Shown here: in pieces, positions 59,597-64,000 of the stretch
Numbering within the stretch: the stretch's first letter is position 1
How the letters are laid out: every line of letters begins with the position of its first letter
Assembly: GCA_965249895.1 (NCBI GenBank)
Contig: CBDFNC010000005.1
Span: 2,480,001-2,544,000 of the forward strand
Direction of reading: 5' to 3'
Length of the DNA stretch: 64,000 bases
From: CBDFNC01 sp965249895
GTDB lineage: Bacteria; Pseudomonadota; Gammaproteobacteria; Enterobacterales; CBDFNC01
Program-made: the position numbers and the translations under genes
The notes under the pieces: generated by a model
What the model was told of the DNA's origin: nothing
What the model saw: only the letters and a program-made list of their open reading frames with translations
Database searches by the model: none

Positions 59597-60478
59597 ATGC
59601 CCTGGATACAACTAAAACTAAATGCGACTTCTGAAAATGCGGAAACAATCGGTGACCTGCTCACCGACACTGGCGCTCAGGCGGTCACCTTTTTAGATGC
59701 CAAAGACACTCCTATTTTCGAACCATTACCCGGTGAAACCCGCCTGTGGGGAAATACTGACGTAGTGGGCATGTATGATGCGGCCACCGATATGAGCCCT
59801 ATCGTCGACGCACTTAAGCTTCATCCTTTATTCGGTAAAGACCTGGTATATAAAGTGGAACAACTGGAAGACAAGGACTGGGAGCGAGAATGGATGGATA
59901 ACTTCCACCCCATGCAGTTTGGCACAAGACTCTGGATCTGCCCTAGCTGGCGCGATGTACCCGAGCCAGATGCGGTTAATGTGATGTTGGATCCCGGCCT
60001 GGCCTTTGGCACCGGCACCCACCCCACCACTTCTTTATGTCTGGAGTGGCTGGACGGCCAGCAACTGGAAGGGAAAACCATCGTCGACTTCGGCTGTGGC
60101 TCAGGCATTCTGGCCATCGCAGCGTTAAAGCTGGGTGCCGCTAAGGTGATCGGCATAGATATCGACCCCCAGGCTATTCTGGCAAGTCGCACCAACGCCG
60201 AGCGCAACGGAGTCTCTGACAAGCTGGAACTCTACCTGCCAAAAGATCAACCCGAAGGAATACTGGCCGACCTGGTAGTGGCCAATATATTAGCCGGTCC
60301 GTTACGTGAACTGTCTGAGCCAATCCAAAGCCTGGTGAAACCACAAGGTTTATTAGCCTTATCCGGCATATTAGAGCAACAGGCACAAGAACTACTCGGT
60401 GTCTATGGTCAATGGTTCCAAATGGATCCCGCCGCCACCAAAGAAGAGTGGGCAAGGCTGTCGGGTAAAAAATCCTAA
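59597..60478 (+). CDS. prmA: Ribosomal protein L11 methyltransferase
   Basis: The 293-residue enzyme trimethylates L11. It has the N-terminal substrate domain (MPWIQLKLNATSENAETIGD) and the SAM motif TIVDFGCGSGILAIAALKLG, with FGTGTHPTTSLCLEWLD and VVANILAGPL. prmA-dusB-fis is the standard gammaproteobacterial order. It is normally close to accC; here it is separated by a five-gene insert. Confidence 0.96.
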   Translation: MPWIQLKLNATSENAETIGDLLTDTGAQAVTFLDAKDTPIFEPLPGETRLWGNTDVVGMYDAATDMSPIVDALKLHPLFGKDLVYKVEQLEDKDWEREWMDNFHPMQFGTRLWICPSWRDVPEPDAVNVMLDPGLAFGTGTHPTTSLCLEWLDGQQLEGKTIVDFGCGSGILAIAALKLGAAKVIGIDIDPQAILASRTNAERNGVSDKLELYLPKDQPEGILADLVVANILAGPLRELSEPIQSLVKPQGLLALSGILEQQAQELLGVYGQWFQMDPAATKEEWARLSGKKS

Positions 60479-60532
60479 ATTGTAAATCAAAAGCAGGCCT
60501 CCAGGCCCTTAATTCACTGGCTGTATAAGTAT

Positions 60533-60555
60533 AAAAGGGACTTATGTCCCTTTTT
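60533..60555 (+). terminator. Terminator after prmA
   Basis: AAAAGGGAC, loop TTAT, GTCCCTTTTT. Confidence 0.88.
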
Positions 60556-60622
60556 CCCTATTGCAAGAAAAATAATTGAACAATGCCTATTTATTAACCT
60601 TTCCTCTAAGGAAAAAAATGCG

Positions 60623-60638
60623 TACACTACGCCGCCCA
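60623..60638 (+). promoter_or_regulatory. Putative stringent-type promoter of dusB-fis
   Basis: A -10-like TACACT at 60623-60628 is followed by the GC-rich discriminator ACGCCGCCC, as in growth-rate-controlled fis promoters. The -35 is unclear. The dusB ATG is at 60661. Confidence 0.5.
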
Positions 60639-60660
60639 TGTTTGGAGTAGTTTGTAACCA

Positions 60661-61626
60661 ATGAGGATTGGCCCTTACCAGTTAGACAACCCAGTTATTC
60701 TGGCTCCTATGGCCGGTGTAACCGATCGACCATTTCGTCAACTGTGTCGTGCACAAGGAGCAGGCCTGGCCGTCTCCGAAATGCTGTCATCCAATCCTAA
60801 AGTTTGGAATACGGACAAATCCAAATTCAGAATGGATCATTCTGAAGAAACAGGTATCAGATCAGTGCAAATTGCCGGCGCCGATCCCGATTTAATGGCA
60901 GCTGCCGCCCAGGAAAACGTTTCACGGGGCGCCCAGATTATCGATATTAATATGGGTTGTCCGGCAAAAAAGGTAAACAAAAAGCTGGCAGGCTCAGCGT
61001 TAATGAAAGCCCCGGAACTGGTCGAACAGATCCTGGATAAAGTCGTCAACGCTGTAGACGTTCCTGTCACATTAAAAATTCGCACGGGCTGGGACCCAGA
61101 AAGTCGTAACGGTGTGGCTATTGCCAAAATAGCACAACAATGCGGAATTCAGGCTCTGGCAGTGCACGGTCGTACTCGCACCTGTATGTATAAAGGGTTT
61201 GCAGAGTACGACACGATCAAGGCGATTAAGCAAAGCGTCTCGATTCCTGTGATAGCCAACGGTGATGTTAATAGCCCGGAAAAGGCCAAAGAGGTTCTTG
61301 AGTTTACAGGTGCAGACGCCATTATGATTGGCAGAGCGGCTCAAGGCCGACCTTGGATTTTTAGGGAAATTAGCCATTTCCTGGATAGTGGGCAAAAAAT
61401 TGCGCCCCCTGACCAGGATGAAGTCACCGAGCTTATGTTAGGGCACGTCAGTGCTTTACACGGGTTTTATGGCGACTACATGGGTGCAAGAATCGCCCGC
61501 AAACATGTAGGTTGGTACCTTAAAGAGCAGGAACGCGAGGATAGTTTTCGCAAAGAGTTCAATGCATTGGAGTCTGCTAATGAGCAGATCCATGCACTAG
61601 AGCAGTATTTTCACGCATTAAGCTAA
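60661..61626 (+). CDS. dusB: tRNA-dihydrouridine synthase B
   Basis: The 321-residue flavin enzyme reduces uridine 17 region of tRNA. It starts IGPYQLDNPVILAPMAGVTD and has DINMGCPAKKV with the active Cys, VTLKIRTGWD, LAVHGRTRT and ANGDVNSPEKA. It leads the dusB-fis operon; fis follows 24 bases later. Confidence 0.97.
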   Translation: MRIGPYQLDNPVILAPMAGVTDRPFRQLCRAQGAGLAVSEMLSSNPKVWNTDKSKFRMDHSEETGIRSVQIAGADPDLMAAAAQENVSRGAQIIDINMGCPAKKVNKKLAGSALMKAPELVEQILDKVVNAVDVPVTLKIRTGWDPESRNGVAIAKIAQQCGIQALAVHGRTRTCMYKGFAEYDTIKAIKQSVSIPVIANGDVNSPEKAKEVLEFTGADAIMIGRAAQGRPWIFREISHFLDSGQKIAPPDQDEVTELMLGHVSALHGFYGDYMGARIARKHVGWYLKEQEREDSFRKEFNALESANEQIHALEQYFHALS

Positions 61627-61650
61627 ACATAAAAGAAGAGCTGAAATCTT

Positions 61651-61950
61651 ATGTTCGAACAAAACATTTCTTCTGAAGCGCTAACAACTACAACTAGTGT
61701 CCCAGCAACCGGTCAGACTACACAGAAGCCACTCCGTGACTCTGTTCAACAGGCTATCACTAACTACTTTGCCCAGATGAATGGTCAAGATGTGAGTGAG
61801 CTATACGAACTGGTTCTTTCCGAAGTAGAAGCGCCATTATTAGACATGGTAATGCAGTACACTCGAGGCAACCAAACCCGCGCAGCAATGATGCTTGGCA
61901 TCAATCGTGGTACTCTTCGCAAGAAGTTGAAAAAGTACGGCATGAACTAA
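61651..61950 (+). CDS. fis: Nucleoid-associated regulator Fis
   Basis: The 99-residue protein ends with the Fis helix-turn-helix (NQTRAAMMLGINRGTLRKKL, KKYGMN). SVQQAITNYFAQMNGQDVSE is also nearly invariant. Fis bends DNA and drives rRNA and growth-related genes. Length (E. coli 98) and place after dusB are standard. Confidence 0.98.
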   Translation: MFEQNISSEALTTTTSVPATGQTTQKPLRDSVQQAITNYFAQMNGQDVSELYELVLSEVEAPLLDMVMQYTRGNQTRAAMMLGINRGTLRKKLKKYGMN

Positions 61951-61977
61951 GAGATTTTCTCTTTTAGAACAAATTTC

Positions 61978-62010
61978 AAAGGGTTAGCTTTTTATAAGCT
62001 GACCCTTTTT
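61978..62010 (+). terminator. Terminator after fis
   Basis: AAAGGGTTAGCTT and AAGCTGACCCTTT around TTTAT with one G-T pair, followed by T. Just after it GAGACCCTT occurs twice (62017-62035), a small direct repeat. Confidence 0.88.
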
Positions 62011-62129
62011 CGTTTCTGAGACCCTTTTGAGACCCTTAGCTCATTCTGCTTTATGCAGCAGCGCCAGGTCATCTTTTGGCAAAATACAAACATTTAACTC
62101 AATAATGCAGGCTGGCATACGATCTGCTT

Positions 62130-62276
62130 ATGCAGCAATTTTTAAAGATAGTGAAGCGGATCCGCGATAATAAAAAAATGACAAATCAGCAAATCGCAAA
62201 TGAGATGGGCGAGTCTTTGAGAACAGTTGAACGGATCTTTGCCGGGGAATCAGAGGGACCGGTCAAACCTGGGTAA
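62130..62276 (+). CDS. Short HTH (XRE-like) protein, possibly truncated
   Basis: This 48-residue ORF reads MQQFLKIVKRIRDNKKMTNQ, QIANEMGESLRTVERIFAGE and a short tail SEGPVKPG. The T-N-Q-Q-I-A-N-E-M-G-E-S-L-R-T-V-E-R-I part is a Cro/CI-type helix-turn-helix. No strong ribosome site is seen. The stop falls 14 bases before a MITE-like repeat, so the C-terminal part was probably lost there. Confidence 0.6.
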   Translation: MQQFLKIVKRIRDNKKMTNQQIANEMGESLRTVERIFAGESEGPVKPG

Positions 62277-62290
62277 CAGATTGAGAGACC

Positions 62291-62392
62291 TGTAGGAGTC
62301 GAACCCATCTCAGGGATGAGATGTAAAGCGCATGGATGCACGTTCGGCGAACGTTGCTGGCACAGGCTTCGCGAATTGCATTCACTCCTACA
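62291..62392 (+). repeat. MITE-like repeat, copy B
   Basis: The 102-bp element has perfect 9-bp terminal inverted repeats TGTAGGAGT and ACTCCTACA. Inner hairpins are CATCTCA/TGAGATG and ACGTTCG/CGAACGT. It aligns along most of its length with copy A near gspG, in opposite orientation. It encodes nothing. No clear target duplication is seen. Confidence 0.85.
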
Positions 62393-62431
62393 AAGGGCGT
62401 TACAAATGTTACCCTTATACCCGTTAGTTTG

Positions 62432-62656
62432 ATGGGTTCCGAATCAGAAATGACTTCTTTCCGTCTGAAACGCCTTATTTCAATATTGGATGTTCATTGG
62501 GCCACCATCATCGCTGCCGAAGATTCAGACAGCGATATCACATGGTTACTGATTGATGAAATAATCACAATGTCCCCAGAAATCCAAGAATCTTTCTTAC
62601 GCATGGCTCTTGCAATAAACACTAGCCAGCCAGAACCAGCAACAGACAACGATTAG
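62432..62656 (+). CDS. Small hypothetical protein
   Basis: From ATG 62432 the ORF encodes 74 residues (MGSESEMTSFRLKRLISILD, TWLLIDEIITMSPEIQESFL). The same frame is open upstream into the repeat, so the real start may be lost or may be the Met at 62450. It is acidic and helical with no recognised family. It could be the tail of a gene cut by the MITE-like repeat. Confidence 0.5.
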   Translation: MGSESEMTSFRLKRLISILDVHWATIIAAEDSDSDITWLLIDEIITMSPEIQESFLRMALAINTSQPEPATDND

Positions 62657-62681
62657 GCTGCCCACTTCCCCAGGCATAAAA

Positions 62682-62704
62682 AAAGGTCGCATATAGCGAC
62701 CTTT
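62682..62704 (-). terminator. Hairpin with T-run on the minus strand
   Basis: AAAGGTCGC and GCGACCTTT flank ATATA. The plus-strand tail is weak (GTTAG), whereas the minus strand continues TTTTTTTATG, so leftward transcription would end here. Confidence 0.7.
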
Positions 62705-62874
62705 GTTAGATTTGGTTTGAGCAAACTCGTAAGCAAGTTAGAAAAACCGACTAGAGCTGGCGTTAAACTTTATCAAAATTTGAGCTCCATCAATAAAACC
62801 CAGTCAAACCATAGCCTTTAGTATTGTTTTTGAATTACTATCCCCTTTTTTTCTTTCATGAATAGGGAATTATC

Positions 62875-63555
62875 ATGCGTAAGTACTCAATCTACTTTGC
62901 TCCTTTGTTGCTAGCTGGTTGCGCAACTCCTGACTTTAATTATCAACCAGAATTTCTAAGGGTTAGTGAACCAGCTATAGGGCAAGAGCATGTTGCCTAC
63001 GTTGGTGATGCTATGTTACGCCAGGGTAAATTCATGGAGTACGATGCTATTTACCTAAAACATCCAGTAGATATATTTAGCAATATGACGTTTGATCAAG
63101 GTTATTATCTCAAAGTTGGTCAGGATAACGATTCAACCAGCTTCTCTCCTTTTCCCCACAGCTCTGAAGGCAATATATATTCTAAAAAGCCAATTCATTT
63201 CACTGCTCTAATGACATTCAAAAACGAGCCAGCAAAGTTGTGTGCAATTGACGCTTTCAACACAAAGTATTGTGAAGCTAAAGTCGATTTTAAAATTACT
63301 AAAAAACAAGTAATAACGACTGACACTTTTCAACAAACCTTGATCTATAGTGGCAAAATAGGCGACAAGGTGAACATTGGCTATAGAGAATTCACCAGTA
63401 ACATCTCTAGAGCATCGTTCAACAATGATGTTGAGTACGACCTTTCAGCATCAAGAAATATTGCCTACAAAGGTGCTCGTTTAGAAATTATTGAAGCAAC
63501 CAATGAGTATATTAAGTACCGGGTTATCAAGAATTTCAACAAAGCTGCAATGTAA
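62875..63555 (+). CDS. AT-rich lipoprotein of unknown function
   Basis: The 226-residue protein has lipobox LLAGC in MRKYSIYFAPLLLAGCATPD. The mature part is beta-rich with two Cys (KLCAIDAFNTKYC) that may bond. No family is recognised. The gene is clearly more AT-rich than the fis region, which with its place among remnants suggests acquisition. Confidence 0.72.
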   Translation: MRKYSIYFAPLLLAGCATPDFNYQPEFLRVSEPAIGQEHVAYVGDAMLRQGKFMEYDAIYLKHPVDIFSNMTFDQGYYLKVGQDNDSTSFSPFPHSSEGNIYSKKPIHFTALMTFKNEPAKLCAIDAFNTKYCEAKVDFKITKKQVITTDTFQQTLIYSGKIGDKVNIGYREFTSNISRASFNNDVEYDLSASRNIAYKGARLEIIEATNEYIKYRVIKNFNKAAM

Positions 63556-63720
63556 TTTATCTTAACTCAATGTTGCTTTAGACCCAGATGCAGACTATCA
63601 AGCACCACATAAGGAGGCGGTTGTTGTATCCAAGGGTTTTATGGCGAGCTGGGCTGTATTGGCTGATCGAATTAACTCTGTTCTAAAACCGACATTCCGC
63701 AGCGATTTATGCTGGCAGCA

Positions 63721-63858
63721 TTATTTTCTCGCCCAGGCGTTGTCGCCAGCCCTCTGAACCGTCTCTCCACCTAAGCCAGAAGCGGCAGTCTTAAATTTCG
63801 GGATCACCAAGCCTACCGCGCCGGGGCACAGTATGTGTTTTTCTTTTCCGCCGCTCAT
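63721..63858 (-). CDS. Short ORF overlapping the edge ORF
   Basis: The ORF encodes 45 residues (MSGGKEKHILCPGAVGLVIP and then KFKTAASGLGGETVQ). Its ATG overlaps the stop of the next ORF upstream (ATGA). No family is recognised and coding status is doubtful. The stretch 63556-63720 holds nothing I can name. Confidence 0.3.
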   Translation of the reverse strand: MSGGKEKHILCPGAVGLVIPKFKTAASGLGGETVQRAGDNAWARK

Positions 63859-64000
63859 TCCAACTGGTAGAGCCGCGCTATCTCTTTACCGCACAGGCGG
63901 AGGATTTTCTCCTTTTCTTCCGTCAACCCAGTGACGCAGGCAGCTAGCCCTGGCGCATTCACTAAGTGGATCCCGTTCATCCGTTGGAAGATCCACCTCA
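63855..64000 (-). CDS. Partial ORF at the right edge
   Basis: The frame is open to the window end and stops at 63855. It includes MNGIHLVNAPGLAACVTGLT and EEKEKILRLCGKEIARLYQLE. It ends with an ATGA overlap to a second short ORF, a common coupling sign. No function can be given. Confidence 0.4.
   Translation of the reverse strand, partial: RWIFQRMNGIHLVNAPGLAACVTGLTEEKEKILRLCGKEIARLYQLE

Overview
The window looks like the chromosome of a marine gammaproteobacterium of the Alteromonadales, probably Colwelliaceae (Thalassomonas/Thalassotalea/Colwellia-like). This is inferred from gene content and synteny: a complete gspC-N type II secretion operon beside hslR-hslO-pckA on one side and cysQ-nudE-yrfG on the other, an aroQ-accB-accC ... 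prmA-dusB-fis chain, a GH20 chitinolytic enzyme, and the codon style. No rRNA, tRNA, CRISPR array or intact prophage was seen.

Layout. 1-3041: a divergent envelope/glycan group (membrane glycosyltransferase cut by the window edge, a small cytochrome-like secreted protein, a GT2 glycosyltransferase, a DUF547 protein). 3072-3210: a run of inverted repeats. 3368-10301: a GH20 hexosaminidase, then a TetR repressor divergent from an RND efflux pair across two matching operators. 10506-17534: a GMC oxidoreductase with a small partner, convergent with a three-gene operon (DJ-1/PfpI protein, GlgX-type debranching enzyme, and a fusion of OB-like, AGE-like and STAS-like parts). 17839-22144: MscS channel, DUF1622 protein, small lipoprotein and NSS symporter. 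22208-24374: cysQ, nudE, yrfG.

24395-27135 is an accessory patch in the yrfG/gspN convergent gap: an IS6-family element, a mobile mystery protein A/B pair (HTH regulator plus Fic protein) with two matched dyads upstream, and the tail of a porin-like gene. 27242-39118 is gspC-N on the minus strand. It carries unusual internal repeats: the 5' end of gspH is tandemly triplicated (158-bp period), the 3' end of gspF is followed by two degenerate copies of itself, and a ~100-bp MITE-like repeat supplies the gspG stop codon. 39512-42714: hslR (with a textbook sigma-32 promoter), hslO and pckA. 42765-45311: a minor type IV pilin cluster in which pilX is a deletion pseudogene and the PilV-like pilin ends in a chitin-binding-like domain.

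45446-52170 is an acetate module: DUF485 protein, ActP-like symporter, cNMP/CBS/DUF294 protein, DEDDh exonuclease, and acs behind a CRP-like site. 52466-54778: aroQ, accB, accC. 55083-59360 breaks the usual accC-prmA junction with a hybrid histidine kinase, a convergent LuxR-type regulator, a membrane protein, a SixA-like phosphatase and a lipoprotein. 59597-61950: prmA, dusB, fis. The right edge (62130-64000) is accessory and partly decayed: a short HTH gene, a second MITE-like copy, small unknown ORFs and an AT-rich lipoprotein gene.

How it fits together. The type II system, the GH20 enzyme and the chitin-binding-like pilin suggest a life on chitin or other particulate glycans. pckA, acs, the acetate transporter and the two-component pair suggest control of the acetate/gluconeogenic switch. 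The most unusual structures are the gspH mini-ORF array, the gspF tail copies, the PilV chitin-binding fusion and the OB/AGE/STAS protein beside GlgX.
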